Shown: positions 13,479 through 26,827, counted from the first letter of the stretch. The stretch is DNA of 64,000 nt from Myrica gale (GCA_963930655.1 OZ005600.1:5707501-5771500), one strand, 5' to 3'. Notes: a model not told the origin generated them from the sequence alone. Made by a program: numbers and translations.

Positions 13479-14682
13479 GGTCGAAGCCCTCCCCACTGCC
13501 CAGACCTGCGCCTAGCCCAAGGCCATACGTCCACGGTGGATGATTGGTTTGATGACGAGTTTGAAGTAGATGAAGAAACTCGGTTTCTCCTGAAGGCAAG
13601 AGCACGGAAAAGAGCTAGGAGTTTGGAAAGTGTTATGTCTGACTTAAATTCAGAAGATCCAACAGTATGCAGTGGACGAAATGCAAAGGCAATTCACCTG
13701 TTTTTACTCTTTCCCTCTTAGTTCCTCTTCTTATCGTATATTTCTATGCAAATGAAGAAATCAGTGTTGTTTCTTTTGATTCATGTTTTATTTCTTGTCT
13801 ATGTACTGCGAGTTAATGGCAATTGTCATCTGAAACAGGGTAAAGCAGTAGATCCTTTAAAATGTGATCAGTGTATGAAAAAAAAACTGTTGTTCCTTGC
13901 ACCAACTGTAATCAGAAAATGTATTGTGTGCAGTGCATCAAGCAATGGTATGATATTCTATTTATATTCTACTATCTTTAGACATGTTTCTTCTCCAAAA
14001 AGATTTTTTGTAACGTTATCATTCTTGCTGAATGTTGTGTATATAGGTACCCCTCACTTGAAGGAAGAAGAAATTTCAGCTCTTTGCCCATATTGCCGTG
14101 GGAATTGCATCTGCAATGCCTGCTTGCACTCAAGTGGGATGAGTAAGGTATGGTTTAGTTCTATTGTGCTTTAAATGCGTTCAAATCACATCATCTCAAG
14201 AAAAAATCTGTTTTTTTATATATAAAAAAATCTTCCTAACCTTCAGACTTCAAAGAGGGACATCTCTCACAGTGAAAAGATCCAGCATCTCCAATACATA
14301 CTTCATTCTCTGCTTCCGCAGTTGAAACAAATTTGTGAAGAGCAAACTAAGGAGATAGAGATTGAGGCTAATATTCTAGGTGTATATAGTTTCAGCTATG
14401 GGTTTGAGTTCTCTGTTCAAAGTTTCGAAGTCCCTTACAGGGAACATTTTTTTTGTAGGAAATCATATTCTGAAATTGAAGTGCCACAAGCCCTTTGTCA
14501 CAGCAATGAGCGTGTCTTTTGGTGAGCATCTCTTCTCTATTTTTTTTAATTCTTGAGGTACTTTGTATTTTGACTTATATGTTTCGGGGTCTTGTAGCAG
14601 TGATCATTGTGCAACTTCAATTATAGATCTTCATCGAAGCTGCCCTGAATGTTCCTATGAGCTCTGCCTCCATTGTTTGTAG
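13356..14682 (+). pseudogene. Broken N-terminal fragment of a JMJ25-type H3K9 demethylase
   Basis: Exon-like pieces at 13356-13688, 13839-13952, 14048-14148, 14248-14379, about 14441-14520 and 14600-14680 encode the N-terminal zinc-binding region of plant JMJ25-family lysine demethylases. In order: an acidic DDWFDDEFEVDEE segment, a CxxC Cys-rich module (KCDQCMKKK ... CVQCIKQW), SALCPYCRGNCICNACLHSS, a helical LQYILHSLLPQLKQICEEQ segment, and SIIDLHRSCPECSYELCLHC. A run of nine A near 13880 shifts the frame, because the family reading resumes one base out. A second 1-base shift lies in exon 3 after the WYP position. A stop follows directly after CLHC, and the JmjC catalytic domain is absent. 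The first junction would need a GC donor (13689-13690). Non-functional as a demethylase. Confidence 0.8.
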
Positions 14683-15555
14683 AATAACTTCATATTCTCT
14701 GTTCTTATGCAGTGGCTGAAGATAACTACAAAGGGAGGGAGGGCACTGATGGGAAAGAAAGGAGTCGGTTTCCCCTGTTGTTGCTGCTTGTACCAATTGT
14801 TGTACGTGAGGGATTCCTTGCTTGTACCAATTGTTGTTAGCACTAATCTCATGTAGAGCTGTACAATCTATCTGTTGTTGTAGACCAGTATTTTTAATAG
14901 GCTTAATTGCACAATCTATTTGTCCTCCAAAGCAACATTTCCAAAAACAGAGCAGCAATTTTGACAGGAGCAATGTTGTTATATAAGACATGGAAAAACT
15001 GTTCGTGAGAAAATCCCTAAGCATCAGCCAACTAGTGGATCTTCATATAAAATCGCTCATTTTGTTATGGAGATAATGTTTTCTTGTTATGGAACCTTAA
15101 ATAATTGTTACATCCAATCAAAATATAAAAATACTAGTCTACATATAAATATCCAATCAAGTTTTACTTGCAACAACTCAATCCAAGTATTAATTGACTT
15201 GAAATTCCAAAAGTACAAAAGGATGTAGAACATTGTTTACAATTGGACATATAAAGTTCCAGTAAAACCTTACGCCCAAGACATTTTGCAGCATTTTGCA
15301 CTTCAAAGACACCATCACTTCTCCCTGGACCAGTCCCCACTCTTCCCGCAAGTTTTGCACTCAAGTCACACATATGTAATCTGGATATCTTTGGAAGCAG
15401 CCTTGCACATATCAAAATCTGGATATCTTTCTTTTTATAAGGGGAGGACCATGTGCTTAAAATGACATTTCTTAATGTGAAGGACTAGACCTTAGCCGAA
15501 TCGCAAAAAACTTCGTCAGACAGGTGGTGATAACTATAAATTCTGCTGTTAGCAC
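14683..15555. other. Interior of the inverted-repeat block, between two gene fragments
   Basis: No intact gene. It contains two copies of GCTTGTACCAATTGTTGT (about 14786 and 14820) and a duplicated ATCTGGATATCTTT (about 15380 and 15417). Several short open frames have no recognisable domain. Confidence 0.45.
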
Positions 15556-16191
15556 CTAATATGTGCAAAAATTCTGAAGCGAAAGCGGGAACCCATCCAT
15601 ATCTTGCAGCATTGCCATGATCTTTGGACATGAATTCAAGACTGAGTTGTACGTCCTGACCGAGGAGGGAATGCCGGAAGCTTTCATTTTCCGAAGCCAC
15701 ACAACCATTTCTGCTATCTCATCGTGAGCCCCATATGCGGAAAGAATCATATTCGAACAGACTGTATCTATTCCCAACCCTTCGTTCTCCATTAGGTGCA
15801 CAATTCTCTGCATATCTTCAAACAAACCCAATCTTCCATACCAATAGAAAACAGACCTGAACTCAAATCGCGATGGTCTCAATCCTCTCAAGTGCATTTC
15901 TTCAAACAATTTCTCCGCTTCGCGAGGTTGACCTATTGCGCATAACCCGCTAACCATTGATTCATAACCTCGGCGTTTTACGTAAACAACATCAGAGTTG
16001 CGGACAAACTGACACAGACTAGCGTAACAAGCATCAAACCCTCTCTGTGAACCTTGCTTGGAGTGAGACTCAATCAAGTGGCCATAGAAAGCAACGAGCT
16101 CCCGCTCTCGCAGCTGCAACTTCGAAACCACTTCAGAAACTAGCGTTTCCCATATGTTAGCACCTATATTCTCGGGCATATTATCAAGCAC
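15556..16191 (-). pseudogene. Truncated PPR protein fragment (At2g17033-like)
   Basis: A 211-codon open frame with P-type pentatricopeptide units. Readable segments are LRERELVAFYGHLIESHSKQ, GYESMVSGLCAIGQPREAEK, LFEEMHLRGLRPSRFEFRSV and SNMILSAYGAHDEIAEMVVW, then RTYNSVLNSCPKIMAMLQDM before it runs out (SLQNFCTY, stop). I recall this order from Arabidopsis At2g17033-like PPR proteins, which are longer at both ends. The C-terminal part is lost, and the N-terminal organelle-targeting region is doubtful. Its upstream sequence is the right arm of the inverted repeat, a near copy of the sequence upstream of the JMJ fragment, so the two fragments face each other. Transcription is possible, but normal RNA-binding function is unlikely. 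Confidence 0.65.
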
Positions 16192-16535
16192 CTAATATGC
16201 GCAAAAATTCTGGAAACAGAGCAAATACAATTTCTTATACAGAATCTGCCAAATATAACAATAGATTGAATTTCTCTTCAGATTGAGCTCTATTTTACCA
16301 TATAAGTAAGACAATAAATTGAGTTTCTCAATCATTTAACAGAAAATACTCAAAATCCTGACATACCCATCAATGGAAAACTTCACAAAAACCAACGAGA
16401 GCCCAACACCATACATCTGGCTATGTGAAGGCCTTGCACAGTAACTAAATTCGTGTTTTACAACCTCACGAATTTATTCCCTCGTACCGGCATACCACGC
16501 GTACCTCTCTTGCTAAGTCGATTGCTGAGCAGAGG
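16192..16535. other. Spacer between PPR fragment and right inverted-repeat arm
   Basis: AT-rich. It holds a duplicate of the CACCTAATATG(T/C)GCAAAAATTCTG sequence found at the 3' end of the PPR fragment (about 15554 and 16189), a small direct repeat flanking the PPR open frame. No coding feature is seen. Confidence 0.45.
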
Positions 16536-16795
16536 GGGTAGGGTGCGAAAAGAGGAAGAAAAACAATGGGAAGGAGAAATGAACAAGGAAGAGGGAGGCA
16601 AGGGTGCGAAAAGAGGAAGAAAAACAAAGAGTTTGGTTGAATCAAGCTGGGCTCCAATTAGACTAAGCCGAGTAAAGAGCCGGTTATCCTCATTAAATGA
16701 CGTGTCGAAACTCAGACAATTCGATCCGCTTCTTCAAATCTGGACCGCTTCTTTGAAGCTCTTTGAAGTAACATGCTTTCGACTGAATCTTTTCC
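16536..16795 (-). repeat. Right arm of the inverted repeat
   Basis: Reverse-complement partner of 13218-13478. On the minus strand it stands upstream of the PPR fragment. On the plus strand its outer edge is about 180 bases upstream of the start codon of the P-loop ATPase gene, so it may also contribute to that promoter. Confidence 0.9.
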
Positions 16796-16978
16796 CCATT
16801 TTTACAGACGAGATTACTGTATCCTTTCCATGCTAAATCTCCACGCCCAGATTTTTTTCTCCTCAACTGGACGTTGTGTGTGCTGGGGAAAAAAAGGGAC
16901 CTTGGACGAAAACAAAGGAGGCAATCGATACGTAGGAATCAAGAGCCAGCGAGAGAGACACAGAGAGGAGAAAGCAGA

Positions 16979-19900
16979 ATGAGTTCGACGACAATGTTGT
17001 CGTTCAAATCCTCATTCTTGCTGAAACCAAGCCTTAACCCTCCGCTTATCAGTCTGAACTGGTTGTCCTTGAAAACGAGTCGTTCTTGTCTTGAGTCGAG
17101 GCCACGCATGAGTGTCGCCCTTATCGCATTCTGTCGAGCACTGTCGGACGCTGCTGCCCAGTTAATTGTGCAGGATGACCTCGACGCTTTCGTGCAGGTA
17201 CTCCTGTGCTCAAGTGTTTTTTTTCCTTCGTTTTGCTCTTTCTTTATTGATGTGCACACATGCAATTATACAAACAGTTTGTTCACAACTACAATTTGAT
17301 AGTTTTAATCCATTCTTTTCTTCTGTTACATTTCCTCTTGTTTCATTTTTCTTGGTTACTCCTATCTGTTATTTCTGAACGTACTCGAATAGTAATTAAC
17401 GTCGACTTGAGGCCGAAATATTAAGGAACGCTGGATTCTCTAGGAAAATAACTAACTTTGGGATGTTAGACTGCTATTAATACTCCTAATTTAGTGCCAA
17501 GTGATAGAAGATAAAGAGGAAGATTATGTATATCTTGGGGTAAAGGTGTTACCTTTTGTAAAGGAAGAAAGAGCTCTCTACAAATGAAATAGGAAAAAAG
17601 TGACTGGTATGTGGTGGGTTTCTCTGTCAATATATTGGATGTAGAGGATTACTAGATCTAAATTGAACGTGCCTGACTTTTTCTGAAAGATGAATGGAGT
17701 CTTTATTTAGTTTGTTCTTTCCCTGCAATTTCTGAATTCAATGTGGACCTTTTTTCTGCTATTGACGTTTAATTTGGATATGTGCTTTGCTTTGAAGTGA
17801 ATGAACATGAGCTTATTGTCATCTCATCAGATTCTTCCATGTGATTTGCGTGAGAACCTCCTAAATGAACCTAAGAGAGCACAACTTTTAGAGGTGACTT
17901 TCTCGTTTTATTTACTTTTCGTCTTCTCCTTCTTATAGGTGAACATGTGCGGTTGTTTGCTGTTATACTGATTATGCATCGTGCACCCACCCCTCACTCA
18001 ACTCTACTAAGCATTCATCCCACTGTAATAGGAACAGCTACATGGATCCTCTTAAATGTGGCACCACCATGCACATGAAATGTTGGATATACAGCATGCC
18101 ATTACCAATACCCTGGATGCTCCTCACTCCACTACTTTTTTTTTTTAATCAATTTGAAATTGGTATTTTGTCAAACAGCGTAACTTACATTATCGCTTTT
18201 AGCAGAGTATGATGCTTATTTGCTGCACCATTGTTTGTCATAAAAATTAATGATGCTTACGTACTGTAATATTTAGTAGGTTGTGTTGGATCTGGGTCGT
18301 TTTCCAGAAGCACGCTATCTAGGTGAACTTGGAGGTCATTATCTAAGGCGTACAGAGGTAAATGCATGCTTAAGTCTCAAAGGTTAGAATTTTTTTTTAG
18401 GAGCAAAAGGAGTAACTCTTTTTCCCTCTTGCAATGAGTTTTATTTTTTATTTTTTTTGCTATTGCTGCAATACCTTTCAGAAGATCTGTTAGGCACTCA
18501 TCTTATAGGTTCAGACAAAAAATCGGAAATTTCTTGTTCATGGTGATGGTTCTCTAGGGGCTGCTCGGATGTGTCAATTGTAGCATGAAGAGTAATTGAA
18601 CTGAGTTCAAGAAAGCAGGCATAACCTAAGTAAAATTCCTAAAATAATAAACCGGGCAGGAACATGAGATTGGCTGTGTATGGGGAAGATGAGTCTGGCT
18701 GCCTTGGGTCCTGAGGTTGAGCTTGGTGCTGGTGCTCGAGTTTTGTGCTTGATGGTAGTCGAAGGAGATGTGACTTAGAGGAACACATGTTATAGATTTG
18801 CAGACAGTGATTTGGGTAACGTCTTTGGCCCAAAGATGGAAGGACTGGACGGCATTGTGTAGAGTGGAATTGCTGCCAGTGTGTTGAGTGTTTAATGTGA
18901 AGAAATATGTAGCGGTTTTTTTATGCTTTTATCTCTCTCTCTCTCCTCTCGGCACTTCCCCCCCCCCAAAAAAAAGTCTTTTTTGCCTTTAATTTGTTCT
19001 TTGTGGCTGTAGAATTGCTGATCATACTGTTTAAAGGAGATACTTTGATCTTTGAATTCCCTTTATCCTTTGGTTTCTTATCTTTAAGAATTTTCTGCTG
19101 AGAATTGGAGAACCTGTCAATGAAGGTGGGCTATTGGTATGGCAGCAAGAATAGTGGTTTTTGGTGATCACTTAACGGATTTTTGTTTAAAGGGTTTACC
19201 TCCTTTTGGGTGGGGCTAAAATGTGTATCTGATATAAAGTATCTGACAAAGGCTCACTTGACATTGCTAATGGATATGTTAACATGAATTGGACGTAAGG
19301 GCCTTCTTAAGAGATTTGCAGAGGAAAAAACAGTGTGATTGAAAGATTCAGAAATACAAGTCATATGATTGAACTAAATTCAAATTCTGAGAGTGGTGGT
19401 GAATTTATCCCACTTCTTTCTCTTCGTCTTTTGTAATTTTTTTGGAATCAAAATAATTTTTTTTCGGATCACTAAGCTAATCCATGTGTTATTAACTAGG
19501 TGTCAGAGAAAGAGTTGGAGCATGCTCAAAATGCTGTTGGAGAATTTGGGGGGGACAATAGGGCTGGCATCGAAGGCACCTTGCACAGGATATCTGCAAT
19601 CAGGAGTAGGAAAGGGATTATAGTTGGTTTGACTTGCCGAGTTGGTAGGGCAGTCAGTGGACATGTTGACATGGTTTATGATCTGCTTCAGTATGGGAAG
19701 AGCATCTTGTTTGTTGGAAAGTATGTGTATCAAGTTACAAAACATATATTTCAAAGGCATTTTTCTATTTGCTTGTGATACAGGCTCAAGGATAGGAGGA
19801 CCTTAAAGGTTGGGAGATCCTGTAACAATGAGATCAACTCTATTGTCCTCTTAGTGCGCTAGAATCAAATTTAGTTTGTGTGTTCATGGGTAAAGAAAGG

Positions 19901-22900
19901 AGAAAAGGAATTAGTTATTCTGCAACATGTTTATCATCATCTGCGGTTAAAAGTAAAAAAAATGTCATGCATATCTTTTATTGTCAACCTGCTGCCAGGC
20001 TTCCATGTTTCTCATTGTTAAATGTCGTTCTCTGTAAGATTCGAGATTTCATAAAATTTTCAGAAGCGTTCGCTGTCAAATTTGGAAAAAGTATTTACCC
20101 AGTAGAATGCACCACTACATTTTACAACCTCACTCCATCCTACTACCCCATAATAGAATATCTTAGATTCACCCCTATTAATATGTTTGTTTTATGATGG
20201 TGTCTTTGCTTCTTAAAGGCCTGGGGTTGGCAAGACAACTGTTATACGAGATATTGCCCGCGTCTTAGCGGATGAATTCCACAAAAGAGTGGTGCGTCAA
20301 GTCTTTTATTTATTGGATGTGGCAACTCTCTCTCTCTCTGACATGCACTGCCATGCCACATTGCACGTTCTGAGAATCTTAAGCTGAATTTCATTACATT
20401 TTCAACTGGAATAGGTGATTGTTGATACAAGCAATGAAATAGGAGGGAATGGGAATATTCCACATTCAGCAATTGGAGGTGCACGGAGAATGCAGGTTCC
20501 AGAACCATCCATGCAACATAGAGTCATGATTGAGGCAGTAGAGAATCACATGCCCGAGGTGATCATGGTTGATGAGATTGGCACAGAAGCTGAAACTCAT
20601 GCTTGTCGCTCAATTGCTGAGAGAGGCGTCATGCTTATTGGTACTGCTCATGGACAGCAGCTTGAGAATATCATAAAAAACCCTACTCTCTCTGACCTGG
20701 TTTGTCGCGATCTCTGAAAGACTCTCTAAATGTTTCTACGCTTTATTGTGTTCCCATATCCAAGACTTAAATCTTGAAGGCGTCAATAAATTCTATTCTT
20801 AAGTATTTCAAAACATACTTTTAGTACCATTTTGCATATTCATATGAGCAGAAAGTAGATTGACTATAACATGCTCAAATTATTATGACCTTGCTAAAGA
20901 GGTAGATGATTACCTCATTACGTGTGTGCTTCCTGTTAGCTATTCAACCAATGAGGACCCAACGAAAGGAACAACATAATTTATCAAAAACTCATGTCCA
21001 AAAACTTGGCCACTCATAATAATCCTAAGTTGAAAGTTGAAATGATTTTGTTGAAGCTGCGAAATAGAAAACAAGATGGATTTGTGTAGTAATCGGTTTG
21101 CAACTTCAATACATGCATTCTGGATTGATTTTTTTTTTTGCTTTTCTTTCTTAGGTTGGGGGAGTAGAAACTGTTACATTGGGAGATGATGAAGCTCGAG
21201 CTAGAAATTGTAAGAAAACTGTTCTAGAAAGGCAAGCTGCACCAACATTTCATTTCTTGATTGAGATGAGAGACAGGCACTATTGGATTACACATCAGGT
21301 ACGTTGATTGGAATGTTGTTTGCCTGAAATCTTGGGCATAGTTTATGGACATAGTGATTAAAAAATATGTGCTACACTATTTCCTGTTTAGGGACATTTG
21401 CTGGTGTTTTGTTACGAATGTATAAATATGAGGCAGAGGTTAATTCAATTGGTGGAAGTGTCAAATAGATCGCTAGAATATTTTGTGGCATTCTCTTCAA
21501 CTTTCGGATTGTGAAGTGTAGACTGAATAGTGATTGGGCACTAACATGGATTGCAAAATGAAGATACTCAGCTTATGAGCTCTTGATATTGAATTATCTT
21601 CTTGCTTATGAGGTCTACTAATTGTGTATTGATGATACTTGTTCACTGAAGTGCCTTTTCTAGGTTTTGTCCTTTGCCTTATTACTTTCTCTGTGCAATC
21701 TCTAGTGTGTTTCTTAGATATTGTTCTTGGCGAGTTGTTTTGACACTGCTTTGAAAGCAGGGATACAACATATTTTACACTCCTAAAAGGCTGACACAAT
21801 GCTGGAATGGGAGTCATTATTCAGTGATTCTTAGTTGTTTAAATGGGAGCCATCATTATAGGAGTGAATCTGTAACTGTTTAATGGATGTGGCGGGGGAG
21901 AGGGCATCATATTTGTTGTTAAATGGTTAAGGTGAAGATTAACTGGAACAGTATTGTCTAAAAACAGTACATGATGTTTATAATTACTGTTGTTATTCTT
22001 TTCGCTTTATTATTGTCATTATTGTTATGACCATGCTATTATTAATGTTAGCTCTTGACCTTTTTGTCTTGCACCCTGCAGACAGAGAAGAGTGTGGACA
22101 TGTTGCTCCGTGGCAAAAGCCCCCAGGTTGAGGTAATTTCCTCTGTAGTTACATCATTTAGAATTTGGTCGATTTGATTAGAAGCATCTCAGCTACATGT
22201 AAGATCTCTTATAAACTTTAGGTTTTGATCAGAAGAAAATTCTAGTATTGCAGAGTGCACATGATCCTTTCTGAATTATTAAGAACCTCTCTCTCTCTGT
22301 CTCTCTCTACCGTTATATGTGAAAATGCCTGTTGTGTCTGCGTGCACATATTAGAAATGTTTTTTCCGTGACACAGGTGATACATAGTAGCCCATCAAAA
22401 AATAAGTGCTATGGGGTTATGACCATAGGGGAATGCTTTACTAGTATGCTTTTATATTTGTTCACTTCTCTTTTCCTTCTGCTGATTGGATATATAGACA
22501 GGGAAATTGGTACTCTCTTTCTTCATTAAGTGAATAGACCCGAATTTCACTGTTAATGATTTTTCAAATACACATTAGAGTAGTCCCAACATAGTCCTCC
22601 TCTTGAAAATGACTGTCAAATGTCGAAGACTACAAGAATTTCCCTCTTCTATTCCAGCAATTTTTATTAGTTCCTTAAGAATTGTTACATGTTAACAGAA
22701 CCAAAACTGTGTCTCAATACCCAAAGTTAAAAAATTCTTATTTCTGAGACCGCATTGTGAGCTGATATGGGTGACAAACTATTCTTCCTGCATTTTGCAC
22801 TCAGTGGTACATGGGTAGCCTGAGCCACACGAATGCTTCCTTGCTCTGCTATAGGCTTGCTTCCTTCCAGCTTGTAGGCTTGTTAGCTACGCAAGCTCCT

Positions 22901-23376
22901 GTGTTGGTTTTTTTCCTCTTTTGGACTTGGAGTTCTGTAACTCCAAATTTTGTCTTCCAGGTTCTCTCTTTTATAGTCCCGGTATCTTGAGCAATGCCCA
23001 TTTTTATCTTTCAATAAATAGAATTCTTTTCTTGCACAAAACAAACCCTAGAAAGAGCAGAACATGGTAAAAATGTTTGTGTTTGCGATCTCAAATATTT
23101 GGGTTTTTTCAATTCATTTCATATTTAGTATGAGTTGTATATGTTATTTTGTTTAGCTTGGAAAGAAAGCCCTTAGGGAATTATTTCCATATTCTCCTCT
23201 CTCTTGGATGGCCAAAACTTCTCTCTATATCATTGTGCCTGTGCTTTTAAGTTGTGTGGACTCTAAAACTCTGTTTTTGCTTGCAGGTCAGGAAAAGGGA
23301 TAACAAATTCGAGGTTGTAATAGAAAAATCGAAGGCATACCATGAATGTGACCCTTTTTCTTCTCCTGTAAATTAA
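16979..23376 (+). CDS. Plastid P-loop ATPase, Ycf45/SPD1-like (At1g33290-like)
   Basis: Nine exons: 16979-17197, 17831-17893, 18280-18357, 19500-19720, 20219-20291, 20415-20699, 21155-21298, 22082-22132 and 23287-23376. They join in frame to 407 residues. The first 70 or so are Ser/Arg-rich without acidic clusters, like a chloroplast transit peptide. The ATPase core has a Walker A GKPGVGKTT (about 193-201) and a Walker [14 protein letters not shown] (about 266-278). A conserved [20 protein letters not shown] lies between them. This is the SpoIIIAA-like/Ycf45 family; the Arabidopsis relative SPD1 is needed for seedling plastid development. The protein lacks the long C-terminal extension of SPD1 and fits the short paralogue class. 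The activity and partner are not known from sequence. An alternative start is Met44. Confidence 0.9.
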
Positions 23377-25611
23377 CGCACATTTCTTCACAAAATTGGT
23401 GTAAATGAGTCTTAGATGGAGTTGTAAATATTATTTCAAAGTTAAAAAAAGTAGCTGAATTTCTTCGTATCTACTAACATGAATTTGGTGGCTGAACCCT
23501 CCAGATTTATCACCATCAAAGGGTCCTCTTCTGGATCTTGAGATGCATACCAGTTTTTCTGTTTTTGATAAAAAGGGGAAGAAGGGAGTGGAGATCGGAT
23601 GTATGAGCATAACTATAATAGCACCCTTTGTGGCAGGACTGGCTTAGGCTTTGTTTTTCGCTGAATTTTTGAAAATTCGCATTCAAGTTTATATCAACTC
23701 AAACCGAACAAATTGAAACGAAGGATGCAGCTAATTTTTTTTCCCAAATTTTCCCTGGTCAAACTGATTAAGAATTACCTAAGTATCCTATTGTACTACG
23801 TTGAGGACATAAAAGGAGAAGGGTAAAATGAGTTTGTACAAAATATGTGGTCCCCACACGGTCAGTGAATTAAATTCAAAGGTAATCTAAATAGACGGAA
23901 TAACCTGTCTAATTTATTCTGTGTTGAGAGTGAATATGACATTTTACCGACCACATCTGACAGCAGCTTTTCATGCCTGCTTTTTTATTCCCCAAGCGAC
24001 GACTTCTTCTATTTTGTATTCCCCTGAGCTACAACATTTTATTCCCACATCTGACAACATTTTTTCATGCTTGATTTCTTCTTCTTCTTCTTATTTTTAT
24101 TTTTGTTTTGTTAACGTATTCAATATTTTTTTAAATATCTGTATCATAATAAAAAATAAAATAAAATAAAATAATCGAAATTATAATAAATATAAATATA
24201 AATATAAATATTATTTTATCTTTTATCTTTTCCACTCATCCCAATAAAAATAATCTACAAACAACAACCTTACAAAAATATCATCATTTTTTTACATCTC
24301 AACAACTATTACACAAACACTGATACACCTCTAATATTACCTAAAAATTTTCAAAACACTCAATATTCCACTAATCTTCTAAAAACGAACATGCCTTTAG
24401 ACTTGGCTGCCACAATATGGGAAGACCCTGAAAATTTTGTTTTTCCTTTTAACGGTCTCAGTTTGAAAAACGTTCAACCTTTTGAAAATTAGGTAAAATA
24501 TAAAAATTTAATTTTAAAAATTATCTAATCTATTGATTTATGTAGAGGTTTAATGAGCTCGTTATTCAAAGGGATTATAAAGTCTTCTTGATTAAAAGGA
24601 TTTTCATCAACTATCTACTTAATTTTTGGCCGTTTTGTACCATAGATATTTATTTAAATATTTACCAAATTGTTGGCTCTTTATAATTAAATATTTAATC
24701 ACAGGCCATCAATGACTATAGCTATTCAATTTTTATAGTATAAATGCAGCTAACGAATTAAAAACCATATTTGAAAAGGTCTTAACATGATAAATTAATT
24801 GCATTTTCCATCAGTAAAAAAAATCATCTCCCCAAAAAAGAACAAAAATTACTATCTCATTTTTTTTATCAATTATTATTTTTTATGTCATTTTCAACAC
24901 TTATCCTCAGTATATCATGCCTTTTGTGTATATTTGTGAAGTCCCTCTAATTGAAGGAAATTAATTTCGGGATCGAGAAGAAGCACCATATGGATATGGG
25001 GTTGTAAACCATCCAATCCATGAACTGTTGGTTGCCAATATCTTATTCGTCAATTCGAATACACATGCCTTCAGTAAAGACACGCGACGTCGTTTGGATT
25101 CATTAAGGTTATTTGTACAAGCACTGAATCGCCAGGCTTCAAGCTTGAATTAACAGAACACAGATTTGTCCATGGCAAAAATGAAAGCTCAAAAGCAGTT
25201 GGTAAGAGACTCGTAGATAATGAAAGTTCATAAGTAAAAATATTTGTGCAGAATGCTTTGAATTTATAATTTGTTTTGATTTTCGCTTATGGGCTGTTGG
25301 CCTACTTTAATTGCTTTCATAGGGCTTTATGCCCATTTGTGGTTCTGGGCCTCCCTTGTATTAATAAAAGTTTCACTTGCCTAGAAAAATACAAACACAG
25401 AAGAAGAAGTGATATATGCAACGTCTCTCACTCTCTTGCATTCTAGAGGCAACGATGGCAACGGTGTGTAGGCGTAGCGGTTGGAGGCGGATAACTGTAA
25501 GCGGTGGTGTGACAGCAATGACTATGGATTGCAGTTGGTGGCAGCGATGGAAAAGATAGATCAGCGGTGGTGGGCGACTGAGCTGATTTGGACCTGTAAA
25601 AGACTGGGGTG
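23377..25611. other. AT-rich intergenic region without genes
   Basis: No gene seen. It contains an AAAAT/TAAAT microsatellite near 24150-24215, long A/T runs, and at 24385-24392 an AAAACGAACAT-type end like that of the MITE-like element at 25612-25910. A GGGCC-rich segment at 25290-25390 ends in AATAAAAGTTTCACTTGCC and resembles a retroelement 3' end. This is weak. Confidence 0.45.
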
Positions 25612-25910
25612 ATGTTCGTTTTGAGAAAAAATGTAAGATTTTAGAGAAGTTGTGAATTTTTATGTTGAATAGTGTTTTATTGGTGTTTGTGTAAAGTGGA
25701 GAGAGAAATGATTTGATGTAATTGTTTAATAAAAAATTATTGGAGTTATGTGAAAAAGTATAGAGAGAGAAAATTTATGTTGAATAAAAAATTAAAAAGT
25801 TGTTAGAGATTGTGTAAAATGTATTGATTTTTGTGTTTGAATTCTGAATATGTTCGGTGGTAGAATTGTGAATATACTTAGAATCCTGAAAAAATGGTGA
25901 AAACGAACAT
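25612..25910. mobile_element. MITE-like element with ATGTTCGTTTT ends
   Basis: A 299-bp AT-rich segment. It begins ATGTTCGTTTT and ends AAAACGAACAT, a perfect 11-bp terminal inverted repeat. The interior has GAGAGA and TTATTGGTGTT motifs seen in other AT-rich patches of the window. No target duplication is evident, so the class is unassigned. Confidence 0.5.
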
Positions 25911-26827
25911 ACCCTGGGACTTCCCAACATGAATCTTGTCGTAAAGTTATGTCTGCTACCGCGTAATGGGTCTTGTTTTACTAGTTTACTGACTTGCTTT
26001 TATAGTTTTCAGAAAAAGGAACATGACAAGAGGGTGCAGGCATGCAGGGAATTAAAACACATTTTCAAGTTCCTTAAATCCTTGTTTTATCGTATTTTCA
26101 GAAGCTACGCAACCCAAGTGGGTTTGTCTCGCCTGAGGACAAGGAAACCAGAGTTTGTGAAAGTAAAACCATTGTTTCCCTCGTATTAGCTTGTCTGGCC
26201 ATCACGAGATAGCTTCCATAAACATGTATCATTCATTCTTCCAACTTTTGGACTTGGAGGAGTCGAGAGCCCGAGATCACCAAGTGATCTTGTTGATGTT
26301 TATTACTTAAGCTAAAAAACATATGGGCAGACGTGGATATGAAATATATGTATGTATATATTTTGAATTTCATATTTTATATTGTCGTGTTGAAGATTAC
26401 GCAAACTCTCTTTTCTCTCTGTCGCTACACTAGCCTCTTTGAGTTCATGCAGCCAAGCTTTGTCACTTTCCAGGGGAGTTTTAAACCGTTTGTGGAAGTG
26501 TTCCACTCTCCTCAAACTTCCAATACCTAAATAAATGGCCGGCTACATAATATATGAACTCCCCTGCATTGATCTCTCCATTCGTACTTCGTCCTCAACG
26601 TATCAGATTATTCCCAAATTTCTGAATAAAAACTGATCAGCTCCCTCCTGTTCTCTGCAATCGCAGTTTGCTTCTTCTAAAACTAATACCTTGAGCTTGA
26701 GCCATGTGAACTCCCAGAGAAACTCATCTCCTTTAGTCATGATATTCCTCCTATTCTCTATTGGTGTTTATGGCTAATCTGCAGGACTCACAGACCAACT
26801 AACTTCTTGTTTGACTGTTCATAACAG
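25911..26827. other. Spacer between MITE-like elements
   Basis: No gene supported. Short open frames at 25929-26189 (+) and 26312-26515 (-) carry no recognisable motif. The 5' part of the BBE-like pseudogene might have lain here, but I could not identify it. Confidence 0.4.

Noticed and set aside
15485-15700. 71-codon minus-strand frame beside the PPR fragment
   Set aside because: It overlaps the PPR frame in another phase, with no PPR motif of its own.
22270-22310. CT-rich microsatellite; also at 18937-18955
   Set aside because: Ordinary simple repeats in introns, too short to be informative.
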